The translations under genes and the position numbers were made by a program. Shown here one piece after another: positions 18,112 to 26,587 of a stretch of DNA of 64,000 nucleotides. The notes below the pieces were generated by a model. The model did no database searches. It was not told where the DNA came from and saw nothing but the letters and a program-made list of their open reading frames with translations. The DNA is from Gammaproteobacteria bacterium (lineage in GTDB: Bacteria; Pseudomonadota; Gammaproteobacteria; Pseudomonadales; Azotimanducaceae): positions 62,001-126,000 of the forward strand of contig JAPOTD010000055.1 in assembly GCA_026709365.1 (NCBI GenBank), given 5' to 3'. The stretch's first letter is position 1. Each line of letters opens with the position of its first letter.

Positions 18112-18655
18112 GCCCGGGGCCGAGCCCGGAGCGCGGCGGGTCTATCTGCGCCCGGTCAACCGTCGGGACCGGGAGGAGTTCGTCACCGTCATGCGTCGCA
18201 GCGCGTCGTTGCACGAGCCTTGGATCCACCCGCCCATCACCCGCGAGGCGTTCAACCGCTACCTGAAGCGCTTGGAGCGGGACGACCATGCGGGCCTGCT
18301 GGTCATCGAGAAGGGAACCGATGCGATCGTGGGCTGCTTCAACATCAACAACATCGTGCGCGGGTCTTTTCTCAGCGCCTCCCTCGGCTATTATGCCGCC
18401 CAACCATACGCGGGACGCGGCTACATGCAGGAAGGGCTTGAACAGGTCATCACTTGGGCCGTCGAAAAACTGGGCCTGCATCGCCTGGAGGCCAACATTC
18501 AGCCATGCAATGAGCGATCCATCGCCTTGGTGAGGCGCTGCGGCTTCAAGCGGGAGGGCTTCTCGCCGGACTACCTGTTCATTGCCGGCGCCTGGCGGGA
18601 CCATGAGCGCTGGACCTGGCTCGACCGCCGCCACGGCTTGCGTCCGCCATTGTGA
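18104..18655 (+). CDS. GNAT acetyltransferase, RimJ/RimL type
   Basis: A 183-residue GNAT-fold enzyme. It shows VYLRPVNRRDREEF at the start, FNINNIVRG, then the acetyl-CoA site LGYYAAQPYAGRGYMQEGL (the QxxGxG/A type loop) and LHRLEANIQPCNERSIALVRRCGFKREG, the hallmark of the RimJ/RimL group that acetylates N-termini of ribosomal proteins or related amines. The start at 18104 overlaps the previous stop; the frame is open to 18071, but only the later ATG gives the normal N-terminus. It ends on GTGA shared with the peptidase gene. Confidence 0.88.
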   Translation: MAEPGAEPGARRVYLRPVNRRDREEFVTVMRRSASLHEPWIHPPITREAFNRYLKRLERDDHAGLLVIEKGTDAIVGCFNINNIVRGSFLSASLGYYAAQPYAGRGYMQEGLEQVITWAVEKLGLHRLEANIQPCNERSIALVRRCGFKREGFSPDYLFIAGAWRDHERWTWLDRRHGLRPPL

Positions 18656-20541
18656 CGGCTTACGGCGCATGGCCTTCGTCGATCACCCCCCGCCTCGTCG
18701 CCGAAGCGGGGATCGGCATCGGCGACCCGCAGGTCAGCGGCGGCGCTGCCTACTGGCTGGAGTCGCGCCCGGCGGAAGCGGGCCGCGCCACCCTGTTCAA
18801 GCAGGTTGCAGGCCAGGCGGTTGAGCTCACGCCGAAACCCTACAGCGTCAGGAGCCGCGTCCATGAATACGGCGGCGGCGCCTACCTGCCCACCGACAGC
18901 GGCGTCTTCTTCGTCAACGACCAGGGCCAGAACATCCATCGGATCGCCCCGGACGGCGGCGTCAGCGCCGTCACCGACTCCACGTCCAGAGTGCGCTACG
19001 CGGGCTTCTGCTTAGATGCCGCGCGGCGCCGCCTGATCGCCGTCACCGAGATTCACGGCGACGGCGAGCCGGAGAACGCCCTCGCCGCCATCCGCATCGA
19101 CGACGGCCAGGTGGCCATGCTGCACCAAGGCCGCGACTTCTACGCCGCGCCCCGGGTGTCGGCGGACGGCACCGAACTGCTGTTCATCGCTTGGGACCAC
19201 CCGAACATGCCGTGGGACGGCACCCAACTGCTGCGCTGCCGCCTTGACGGCGAAGCCATCGGCGAGGCCGCGGTGATCGCCGGTGGCGCTCGGGAGTCGG
19301 TCATGCAGCCGAGCTGGGCCCCGGACGGCGCCGTCCTTTACATCAGCGACCGCAGCGGCTATTGGAACCTCCATAGGCTGGACGATTCCGGGGACCGGCC
19401 GGTGCTGGCCGATGACGCCGACTACGGCGGCCCCCCTTGGCAATTCGGGCAGCGCAGCTACGCCTGCCTGAACGAACGCCTCATCGCCGCGTGCCGGCAC
19501 GGGCAAGCTGGCCAGGATCTGGTGCTGATCGACCGCGGGAGCGGCTTCGCCAGCCCCTTGCTGGAAGACACCGAGGGTTGCGGGCAGCTGTCCGTTCATG
19601 GGAACGACATCTACTTTCTTACCGCCCACGGCGACAGACCCACGGAATTCGCGCGTCTGAACCCCGAAACCGGCGATGTCACTGTTGTGGCCAAGCCGCC
19701 ATCCCCGGCTGTGGACTCGGCCTACTTCAGCTTCCCGGAGCGTATCGCCTTCCCAACGCGGGACGGCGCGGAGGCCTACGCATTCCTCTATCGCCCCACC
19801 CATCCCGACAATCCAGTGGCCCAGGGCAAGCCGCCGCTGCTGACGCTGTGCCACGGCGGTCCCACCGGGGCCGCCTCGGCGGCGCTGAAACTGCTCGTGC
19901 AGTTCTACACCAGCCGCGGCTGGCTGGTGGTGGACGTGGACTACCGGGGCAGCGCGGGCTATGGGCGCGCCTACCGGGAGGCCCTGAACGGCCGCTGGGG
20001 CGAGCTTGACCTAAGCGATTGCGAGGACGCGGTCTATCACCTCGCAGCCCAAGGCGAGGCGGACCCAGCACTGGCGGCGATCCGCGGCGGCAGCGCCGGC
20101 GGCTACACGGTGCTGCGGGCCCTCACGGCCGGCAGCGTGTTCCGGGCCGGCGCCAGCCACTACGGCATTGGCGACCTCACCGCCCTGGCCCGCGACACCC
20201 ACAAGTTCGAGTCCCGCTACCTCGATGCGCTGCTCGGTTCGGAGCAGGCGCTCACGGAGCGCTCGCCGATCAACCATCTCGACGGCCTGAACTGCCCGGT
20301 GATCTTCTTTCAAGGCGCTGAGGATCGCATCGTGCCGCCCAACCAAGCCCAAGCGATGGTCGCCGCACTCCGCGCCAAGGGCCTACCGGTCGCCTACATC
20401 GAATACCCCGGCGAGGGGCACGGCTTTCGCGATGGCGCCAACATCGCCCACAGCATCGGCGCGGAATACGCCTTCTTCTGCCGCGTCTTCGGCCTGCCCG
20501 TACCCGAGGGGCTGCCGGACATTGAAGTGGAGAACCTGTGA
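18652..20541 (+). CDS. S9-family prolyl oligopeptidase-like serine peptidase
   Basis: A 629-residue cytoplasmic enzyme with a GTG start. An N-terminal seven-bladed propeller (about 30-360) contains DxxGxxxL strands such as SADGTELLFI and APDGAVLYISD. It is followed by an alpha/beta-hydrolase domain with CHGGPTGA, GGSAGGYTVLRAL (nucleophile Ser481), GAEDRIVPP (Asp558) and GEGHGF (His590), so the whole triad is present. Members cleave short peptides, often after Pro or acylated residues. Four-base overlaps on both sides tie it to the GNAT gene and ddl. Confidence 0.9.
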   Translation: MTAYGAWPSSITPRLVAEAGIGIGDPQVSGGAAYWLESRPAEAGRATLFKQVAGQAVELTPKPYSVRSRVHEYGGGAYLPTDSGVFFVNDQGQNIHRIAPDGGVSAVTDSTSRVRYAGFCLDAARRRLIAVTEIHGDGEPENALAAIRIDDGQVAMLHQGRDFYAAPRVSADGTELLFIAWDHPNMPWDGTQLLRCRLDGEAIGEAAVIAGGARESVMQPSWAPDGAVLYISDRSGYWNLHRLDDSGDRPVLADDADYGGPPWQFGQRSYACLNERLIAACRHGQAGQDLVLIDRGSGFASPLLEDTEGCGQLSVHGNDIYFLTAHGDRPTEFARLNPETGDVTVVAKPPSPAVDSAYFSFPERIAFPTRDGAEAYAFLYRPTHPDNPVAQGKPPLLTLCHGGPTGAASAALKLLVQFYTSRGWLVVDVDYRGSAGYGRAYREALNGRWGELDLSDCEDAVYHLAAQGEADPALAAIRGGSAGGYTVLRALTAGSVFRAGASHYGIGDLTALARDTHKFESRYLDALLGSEQALTERSPINHLDGLNCPVIFFQGAEDRIVPPNQAQAMVAALRAKGLPVAYIEYPGEGHGFRDGANIAHSIGAEYAFFCRVFGLPVPEGLPDIEVENL

Positions 20542-21479
20542 CCAGCGCCTGCGATGTGATCGTGCTGCAGGGCGGCCAGTCTCTGGAGGCGGAGATTTCC
20601 CGGATGTCCGCCGCCCAAGTGGCCGCTGGCCTTGAGGCCGCAGGGCACCGGGTCACCCGCTTGGAATTGGATCGGGACGCACCGGCGCGGCTGGCCGAGA
20701 CCCGCCCGGACGTGGTCTTTCCCGCCCTGCACGGCCCGCCCGGCGAGGATGGCACGGTGCAGGGGCTGCTCGACATCCTGCAGTTGCCCTATGTGGGCGG
20801 CGGCGTGGCGGCCAGCGCGGCGGCGATGGACAAGATCGGCGCCAAGGCCCGGTTCCGCCGCACCGAGCTGCCGGTCGCCGACGACCTGGTCATCCTGCCG
20901 GGCTGCGCCGCCCAGGACGCCGCGGCGCGCATCATTGACGCCCTGGGCGATCAAGTGGTCATCAAGCCGTCCGGCCAGGGCAGTGCCATCGGCGTCGCCC
21001 GCCTTCCCAACGCCACCGAAATTGGCATCGCCGTGACCGAAGGGCTGAAGCTCGGCAGCATCATGGCCGAACCCTTCATCGCCGGACGCGAGATCACGGT
21101 CGGCGTGATCGACCTCCACGGCCAAGCGCCGCGCGCCTTCCCGGTGATCGAAATCCGCACCGCGCCGGGCGAGTGGTACGACGCCGTGAACCGCTACCAA
21201 GCCGGAGCCAGCGAGCACGTCATCCCCGCGCCGCTGCCCGCCGCCGTCAACGCCGAACTGCAGCGCATCGCCATCGCCGCGCACCGGGCGCTGGGATTGC
21301 GCGATCTGTCGCGAGCCGACTTCATCGTCGGCAACGACGAGGGGATTCATCTGCTGGAAGTCAACTCCCTGCCGGGAATGACGCCGACCAGCCTGTATCC
21401 CGACGGGGCGCGGGCGGACGGGTGGGCGTTTCCGGAATTGCTCGATGCGTTGGTCAAAAGCGCGATCGGGCGGGGTTGA
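20538..21479 (+). CDS. ddl: D-alanine--D-alanine ligase
   Basis: A 313-residue ATP-grasp ligase with a GTG start that overlaps the previous stop (GTGA). Motifs in order: FPALHGPPGEDGTVQGLLD, LPYVGGGVAASAAAMDK, VVIKPSGQGSAIGVAR, EPFIAGREITVGV, and LLEVNSLPGMTPTSLYP with the metal-binding Glu and Asn. It makes the D-Ala-D-Ala dipeptide for peptidoglycan. It sits outside the usual mur cluster, at the end of a GNAT-S9-ddl run. The usual LSRE segment reads LEAEISRMSA here, as in several Ddl proteins. Confidence 0.93.
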   Translation: MTSACDVIVLQGGQSLEAEISRMSAAQVAAGLEAAGHRVTRLELDRDAPARLAETRPDVVFPALHGPPGEDGTVQGLLDILQLPYVGGGVAASAAAMDKIGAKARFRRTELPVADDLVILPGCAAQDAAARIIDALGDQVVIKPSGQGSAIGVARLPNATEIGIAVTEGLKLGSIMAEPFIAGREITVGVIDLHGQAPRAFPVIEIRTAPGEWYDAVNRYQAGASEHVIPAPLPAAVNAELQRIAIAAHRALGLRDLSRADFIVGNDEGIHLLEVNSLPGMTPTSLYPDGARADGWAFPELLDALVKSAIGRG

Positions 21480-21522
21480 GAGCCGCGCCGCGGAAACTAT
21501 GCGTACCCTCAAGGAAGCCACC

Positions 21523-22236
21523 ATGTCCGAAGCCGAAGCGACGCACGTCCCAGCCCAATCCCCGCTTCAGGCTCGGCCCGCCGGCCCCGCACGGTCTCGG
21601 GGCCGGGCGCCGGAAGCTGTTTGCTACCCTGAATCGGACGGCAGGCCCATGTCCGAGACAGGTCGGCACTGGCACGCCACGGTGGACTTCGCCAAGCCGC
21701 TGCACGTCTTCATGCTCAACCGGCCCGACGCCTACGTTGGCAGCGACATGTTCATGTACTTCCGCGAGGGCGACCCGAGCGCCGTCGTGTCGCCGGACGT
21801 GTTCGTCGCCTTCGGCGCGCCCAAGGAGCCGCTACGAGACACTTGGAAGCTGTGGGAGGAGGGTGTCGCGCCCGCCTTTGTGCTGGAGGTCACCTCAAAG
21901 TCCACGCGGGATGAAATTGCGATTCTCGACCGGATGGATGCCGACGCGTACCTCCAGGCATGGGAAGTCAACACGGGCGGGGTGCAGGCGGAATCCGCGA
22001 CCAGTCGCTTTTGGACGCTCTCGAGGCCGTGCCCATGGAGCCGCTCAAGGGCACGGTGTGGCGGTCTGTGCGGCGTGGGCGCGATCCGCTCCTGTGCAGA
22101 CGGTCAGGCGGCCGTTGGGACGATGGACGTGCTGTACACCTCCGAAACCCGGGAGGGTGCGCTGGCGGAACGGCGTTTCCACCTGTTCCAAGGGCAGTCT
22201 TCAAAAGTCAATGGATTACGCGCCAAATTACATTGA
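21523..22236 (+). pseudogene. Uma2-family (DUF820) endonuclease-like gene with a foreign or decayed C-terminus
   Basis: From ATG 21523 (AAGGAAG upstream) the frame gives 237 residues. Residues about 30-130 match the Uma2 fold: CYPESDGRPMSETG, YVGSDMFMYFREGDP, SPDVFVAFGAPKEP and FVLEVTSKSTRDE, including the Asp, Glu and Lys of the PD-(D/E)XK site. After that, the expected part (an LY..LGVxEYFLFDP strand-helix) is missing in all three frames, and the residues up to 22236 look like out-of-frame GC-rich coding. I read it as an internal deletion plus frame loss; a truncated but folded protein is possible. Confidence 0.5.
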
Positions 22237-23676
22237 GTTATCTGAGTCGGGATAGCCTAGCCGCCCCAAAATGGCCGTGGTTGAGCAGTCCTCCACCCGA
22301 TCAAGCACCCGTACCTCGCCGCCGTAGCTGGCCACCAAATCCGCGCCGACGACCTGTTGGCGCTCGTAGTCGCCGCCCTTGACCAGCACGTGCGGGCGGA
22401 AGCGCTCCAGCAGCGGCTCCGGGGTGTCCTCGTCGAAGCTCACCACCCAGTCCACGGACTTCAGGCCTGCCAGCACCTGCATGCGGCGCGCCAGCGTGTT
22501 CACTGGGCGTTCAGGGCCTTTGATTCGGGCCACTGAGGCGTCGCTGTTGACGGCGACGATCAGGCGGTCGCCGAGCCTGCGGGCCTGTTCCAGATAGGCG
22601 ACGTGGCCGGCGTGCAGGATGTCGAAGCAGCCGTTGGTGAACACGATCCGCTCCTCGGCCTGCCGGGATGCGGCGACGGCCAGGGCGAGTTGGTCGGCGC
22701 TCAGCACCCCGCCATCGGCTGACTCCTGGGCCGCCGCGAGCGCGAGCTCCGGCCCGCTAACCGCGGCGGTGCCGGATTTCGCCACGGCCAATGAGGCGGC
22801 AACGTTGGCCAGGCGGGCGCAATCCAGCACCGGCAGGCCCACGCCCAAGGCCACTCCGAGAACTGCCGCGGCGGTGTCGCCGGCGCCAGTGACGTCGTAC
22901 ACCTCGACTTGTCGGGCTGGCAGGTGGTGGATGTGCGTCTCCTGCACAACAGTCAGGCCGTCCGCGCCAGCGGTGACCACCAACGCACCGAAGCCCTGGG
23001 TGCGGCAGAGCGCTTGGGCGGCTTCGGCAAGCGCCTCGACATCGCCCGTCGCACCTGTCGCAAACTCGAACTCCCGAAGATTCGGCTTCACGACGCTGGC
23101 CCCGGCATAGCTCGACAGGGGCTTGAACTTGGGATCGACGACGCTGGCCGCCCCGGCCGCGTTGGCCGCTTGGATCAGCGCTGCGGGATCCGCCACCGCG
23201 CCCTTGTCGTAGTCGGCCACGAGCAGCACCGCGGCGTCCGCCAGATGGGCGCTCGCCCTAGCCGCCAGTTCCCGTGCCGCCGCAGCGGGCGCCGGGGACT
23301 CGAAGTCGTTGCGCAGCAACTGCTGTTGCTGGCTGACCACGCGCAGCTTGAGCGTCGTCGGCCAACGGTCGATTTCGACGAAGTCGCAGGTCACCCCAGC
23401 CGCTTCCAGGATGGACCTCAGCGCCGCCCCTTCGGCGTCCTTGCCGATGCAGCCAAGCAGGGTGCAGCGGGCGCCGAGGCTGGCGACGTTAAGGGCGACG
23501 TTGGCGGCGCCGCCGGGACGGTCCTCCACGTCGCCGACCGCCACCACCGGCACCGGGGCCTCCGGGGATATGCCCCGCGCCTCGCCCCGCCAGTAGCGGT
23601 CCAGCATGAGGTCGCCAAACACCACGGCATGCAGGCCCCGCAGTGACGGCAGCAGCGGCATGGCGGCGGCGGTCAT
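22228..23676 (-). CDS. hldE: Bifunctional D-glycero-beta-D-manno-heptose-7-phosphate kinase / heptose-1-phosphate adenylyltransferase
   Basis: A 482-residue two-domain enzyme of ADP-heptose synthesis for the lipopolysaccharide inner core. The kinase domain (PfkB, about 1-325) has GDLMLDRYWRGEARGISPEAP, RPGGAANVALN, VKPNLREFE and YDVTGAGDTAAAVLG with the catalytic Asp. The nucleotidyltransferase domain (about 345-482) has VFTNGCFDILHAGHVAYL (HxGH) and VKGGDYERQQVVGAD. The length matches E. coli HldE. The start at 23676 shares ATGA with the upstream SDR stop, so the two are co-translated. Its stop lies inside the end of the convergent Uma2 relic. Confidence 0.95.
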   Translation of the reverse strand: MTAAAMPLLPSLRGLHAVVFGDLMLDRYWRGEARGISPEAPVPVVAVGDVEDRPGGAANVALNVASLGARCTLLGCIGKDAEGAALRSILEAAGVTCDFVEIDRWPTTLKLRVVSQQQQLLRNDFESPAPAAAARELAARASAHLADAAVLLVADYDKGAVADPAALIQAANAAGAASVVDPKFKPLSSYAGASVVKPNLREFEFATGATGDVEALAEAAQALCRTQGFGALVVTAGADGLTVVQETHIHHLPARQVEVYDVTGAGDTAAAVLGVALGVGLPVLDCARLANVAASLAVAKSGTAAVSGPELALAAAQESADGGVLSADQLALAVAASRQAEERIVFTNGCFDILHAGHVAYLEQARRLGDRLIVAVNSDASVARIKGPERPVNTLARRMQVLAGLKSVDWVVSFDEDTPEPLLERFRPHVLVKGGDYERQQVVGADLVASYGGEVRVLDRVEDCSTTAILGRLGYPDSDNSM

Positions 23677-24455
23677 CGCCACATATGGGTTCCGCCGCAC
23701 ACCGTCAACGCCTGGCCGGTGACGTAGGCGCTGGCATCGGCGGCGAGGAAGACGGCAACGCCCTTGAGATCCTCGGCTTCGCCCAGTCGCCGCAGGGGCG
23801 TCATTTCGTTGACGCGGGCGGCCGCCTCCGCGTTGTCCCACAGGGCGCGGGCGAAGTCGGTCTTGATGAGACCCGGGCAGATGGCGTTCACGCGCACGCC
23901 CTTGGGGCCCCACTCCGCGGCCAAGTTGCGCACCAAGGCGATGTCCGCCAGCTTGGAGATGTTGTAGGCGCCAAGCACCTCCGAAGGAGCGAAGGCGCCG
24001 GTGCTTGAGGTGATCATGATCGACCCGGACCCCTTGGCGATCATGTCCGGGGCCACCATCTGGCACAGCCAGTGGTTGGACTTGACGTTGGCGCTCATGA
24101 TCTTGTCGAAGGCCCAGTCGGGAATCTCCGACATCGAGCCGTAGAACGGGTTGACGCCGGCGTTGCAGACCAGCACGTCGATCGGCCCCAAGCGCTCGCG
24201 GGCGGTCCGCACCAAGGCTTCAAGCTGCTCCTTGTGGCCGATGTTGCAGGCTGCGGCAATGGCGGTGCCCGCCCCGCAACGGCTGTTGATCTCCTCCGCC
24301 ACGGCCTCGCATTGGTCGAGCTTGCGGCTGGAGATGACCACCTTGGCGCCGTGCTCGGCGAGCCCCTCGGCCATCGCTTGGCCCATGCCCTTGGATGCGC
24401 CGGTCAGCAGGACCACCTTGCCGGTGAGGTCAAAAAGCTTGGTTTCGACGGACAT
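23673..24455 (-). CDS. Short-chain dehydrogenase/reductase (SDR)
   Basis: A 260-residue classical SDR. It has the NAD(P)-binding TGASKGMG (about 17-24), the NNAG-equivalent VCNAGVNPFYG, the catalytic Ser in MITSSTGAF, YNISK (Tyr and Lys of the active site) and ICPGLIKTDFA. The start at 24455 has AAGGAACC upstream; the open frame beyond it, to 24665, is not needed by the fold. Close relatives act on 3-oxoacyl or alcohol substrates. The substrate cannot be read here. It overlaps hldE by four bases. Confidence 0.88.
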   Translation of the reverse strand: MSVETKLFDLTGKVVLLTGASKGMGQAMAEGLAEHGAKVVISSRKLDQCEAVAEEINSRCGAGTAIAAACNIGHKEQLEALVRTARERLGPIDVLVCNAGVNPFYGSMSEIPDWAFDKIMSANVKSNHWLCQMVAPDMIAKGSGSIMITSSTGAFAPSEVLGAYNISKLADIALVRNLAAEWGPKGVRVNAICPGLIKTDFARALWDNAEAAARVNEMTPLRRLGEAEDLKGVAVFLAADASAYVTGQALTVCGGTHMWR

Positions 24456-24535
24456 TTGCGTACAGGTTCCTTGTTGGTGTTTACGTGTGCGGCTTCGGTT
24501 CCGGGATGCGGTTGCGCCCTGACCCAGCCACCCGG

Positions 24536-24934
24536 TCAATCGACCGTCAGGGCCAAGAGGAAAATCCATGCGCTCATGGCCATCCCGATGATGAAGGACA
24601 GGCGTCGCAGCAGCGCCATGCCCGCCACGTAGAACATGCCGTGCATCAGCCGCGCCGCCACCCACAGCGGCGCCGCCAGCGCCCAGTGGCCGGACGGTTC
24701 GACGCCAGCCGCCAAGGCAGCGCCATTGGCCAGTCCGAATGCGATGGCGGCCTCCCAGGCATTGTGCTGGGCGTCGCGAGCCCGGGCGCCGGCGCCGGTC
24801 AGCTGGGCGGCATGCGGGCGAGGCGCTTCAAACCCGGTGGAACCGAGTTCACGCTTGCCGTACACCGCCGTCACGACAGACCACAGATAGGGCAGCAGCG
24901 CACCAATCAGCAGGCATGCCACTTGGACGGTCAT
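24536..24934 (-). CDS. MAPEG family membrane protein
   Basis: A 132-residue protein with four predicted membrane helices. The pattern YLWSVVTAVYGKRELG...RARDAQHNAWEAAIAFGLA...WVAARLMHGMFYVAG fits the MAPEG superfamily (bacterial relatives of microsomal glutathione transferase). The conserved Arg/Asn/Glu cluster around RDAQHNAWEA would bind glutathione in active members. Start 24934 has GGGG-TAAG upstream and is preferred over the longer open frame. The stop is 80 bases from the SDR start; the two may be cotranscribed. Confidence 0.85.
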   Translation of the reverse strand: MTVQVACLLIGALLPYLWSVVTAVYGKRELGSTGFEAPRPHAAQLTGAGARARDAQHNAWEAAIAFGLANGAALAAGVEPSGHWALAAPLWVAARLMHGMFYVAGMALLRRLSFIIGMAMSAWIFLLALTVD

Positions 24935-25122
24935 GGACTTACCCCAGTCTCCGAAGCAGCAACGATCATAGCCCAATCCACGGGGCGGCTGTGCGGGAAT
25001 CAAACTGGCGTCAAACCGGGCCGTCCATTCAGCTTGGCCATGCCCCTGTTCAGGCTCGTGGCTTTTCAGGTTGTGCGGGCTCAGAAACGCTTTGGCATCT
25101 GGCCCTCGCAACAGTAGCGGGG

Positions 25123-25170
25123 TTTCGCGCAGCGAAACTCCAACCGCCTCTCGCCCTCTGGGCGAGAGGC
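25123..25170 (+). repeat. Double-hairpin dispersed repeat, copy 1
   Basis: Hairpin 1 is TTTCGC-GCA-GCGAAA (25123-25137). After eight bases a second hairpin with perfect 11-base arms follows (25146-25156 and 25160-25170, loop TCT). Bases 25123-25144 are identical to 44197-44218, where a different second stem follows. Both copies lie in gaps between divergent genes. The rest of the gap 24935-25306 shows no gene. Confidence 0.7.
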
Positions 25171-25306
25171 GCGGGTTGGACAAGGCCGCCCGTTGCCCAT
25201 ATGGTGCAGCCGTGAGACATTCCGCTGGGAGCGGCCCAGCCGCCAAACGGCAAACTTGCCGCGCCCAGCCACACCGCCCTTGCCGACGCTTGAGGAACGA
25301 CCGACC

Positions 25307-25816
25307 GTGCCATTCGAAAGGAGGATCGCCGTCACCGTCAACGGCGTGCGCCACGAACGCAGCGTGGAGCCGCGCCTGCTGCTTTCGGACTTCCTGCGTC
25401 AGATGCTGAACCTGACCGGCACCCACGTCGGCTGCGAACAAGGCATTTGCGGCGCCTGCACGGTGCTGATCGACGGGGACAGCGTTCGCAGCTGCCTCAC
25501 GCTGGCCGTTCAGGCGGACAACGCCGAGCTGCGCACAGTCGAAGGGCACGGGCAGGCCCAATCGCTAAGCGCACTGCAACGAACTTTCAAGCAGTGCCAT
25601 GCGCTGCAGTGCGGATTCTGCACGCCGGGCTTTCTGGCCACCATCGAGGACATGCTGAACAAGTATCCGCTGGAGAACGAGAACCGGATTCGCGAACTGC
25701 TTTCCGGCAACCTGTGCCGCTGCACGGGATACCAAAACATCGTTGACGCGGTCATCGCGGCGCGGGACGATCTTGCCCAAAGCGAAGCCGCGAATCAGCA
25801 AACCCAACAGGAGTGA
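25307..25816 (+). CDS. [2Fe-2S] small subunit of a molybdenum hydroxylase (CoxS type)
   Basis: From the GTG at 25307 (GAGGAA nine bases upstream) the protein has 169 residues, the usual CoxS length. The N-terminal plant-ferredoxin domain carries CEQGICGAC plus a later Cys (SVRSC). The C-terminal helical domain carries CGFCTPG and CRCTGYQN. Together these bind two [2Fe-2S] clusters that pass electrons from the molybdenum site to FAD. The medium and large subunits lie 2-3 kb downstream, separated by an SDR and a CoxG fusion. The frame is open to 25193, but that extension runs through the gap. Confidence 0.9.
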   Translation: MPFERRIAVTVNGVRHERSVEPRLLLSDFLRQMLNLTGTHVGCEQGICGACTVLIDGDSVRSCLTLAVQADNAELRTVEGHGQAQSLSALQRTFKQCHALQCGFCTPGFLATIEDMLNKYPLENENRIRELLSGNLCRCTGYQNIVDAVIAARDDLAQSEAANQQTQQE

Positions 25817-25819
25817 TGG

Positions 25820-26578
25820 ATGGATTTCGGATTGAAAGGCAAGGTTGCGCTGGTCACTGGCGGAGCGCGCGACGTGGGTGCGGAAATCAGCCGAACGCTC
25901 GCCGCCGAAGGCGCCACCGTGGCAATCAACTACAGAGGCTCGTCCGATCAGGCGGAGAGCCTGGTCCAAGAGATTCTTGCCAGTGGCGGGCGGGCCAAGG
26001 CCTATGCCGCCGACGTCACGGACTATGAAGCCGTCCGCGCCATGGTCGGGCAGGTGGTCGCGGACCACGGCGCCCTGCACATTCTGGTGAACAACGCCGG
26101 CCTCGCCATCCAGGAGCGGTTCGTGAACAGCAATCCGGAGCAGTGGCGGCAGCAGACCGACGTCTGCCACTACGGCATCATCAACGCCTGCCATGCCGTC
26201 GCCCAAGTGATGATCGACCAGGCCGACGGCCGCATCGTCAACATCGTCGGGGACTCCGCCAGGGTGGGGGAGGCCAACATTCCCATCAAGGCGGCCACCG
26301 GCGGCTCCGCCATCGCGCTCACCAAGTCCGTCGCCAAGGAGCTCGGCCGATTCAACGTCAGGGCCAACGCCGTCGCCTTCGGGATGCTGGAAACCGCCCA
26401 TGCCGACAAGGCCTGGCTGGAGGCCAACCGGGCCAAGATCGAACGCCAGTATCCGCTGCGGCGCATGGGGTTTCCGAAGGACGTGGCGCCCACCGTGGTG
26501 TTTCTGGCGTCCGACGCCACCGCTTGGGTCACTGGCCAAGTGGTGAGCGTCAGCGGCGGCTACAGCATGGCGGACTAG
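25820..26578 (+). CDS. SDR-family protein lacking the canonical Tyr-Lys active site
   Basis: A 252-residue Rossmann-fold protein of the FabG/SDR type. TGGARDVGAE (cofactor loop), VNNAGLAIQE, IVNIVGDSARVG and VTGQVVSVSGGY are present. Where the family has YxxxK, counted back from the conserved ALTKS, this protein reads KAATG: the Tyr is replaced by Lys and the Lys by Gly, and the usual catalytic Ser position is also shifted. Either it uses other residues or it is a binding protein. It begins three bases after coxS, within a molybdenum-hydroxylase operon, so it may act on the product of that enzyme or help assembly. Confidence 0.8.
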   Translation: MDFGLKGKVALVTGGARDVGAEISRTLAAEGATVAINYRGSSDQAESLVQEILASGGRAKAYAADVTDYEAVRAMVGQVVADHGALHILVNNAGLAIQERFVNSNPEQWRQQTDVCHYGIINACHAVAQVMIDQADGRIVNIVGDSARVGEANIPIKAATGGSAIALTKSVAKELGRFNVRANAVAFGMLETAHADKAWLEANRAKIERQYPLRRMGFPKDVAPTVVFLASDATAWVTGQVVSVSGGYSMAD

Positions 26579-26587
26579 GTCGCTGTC

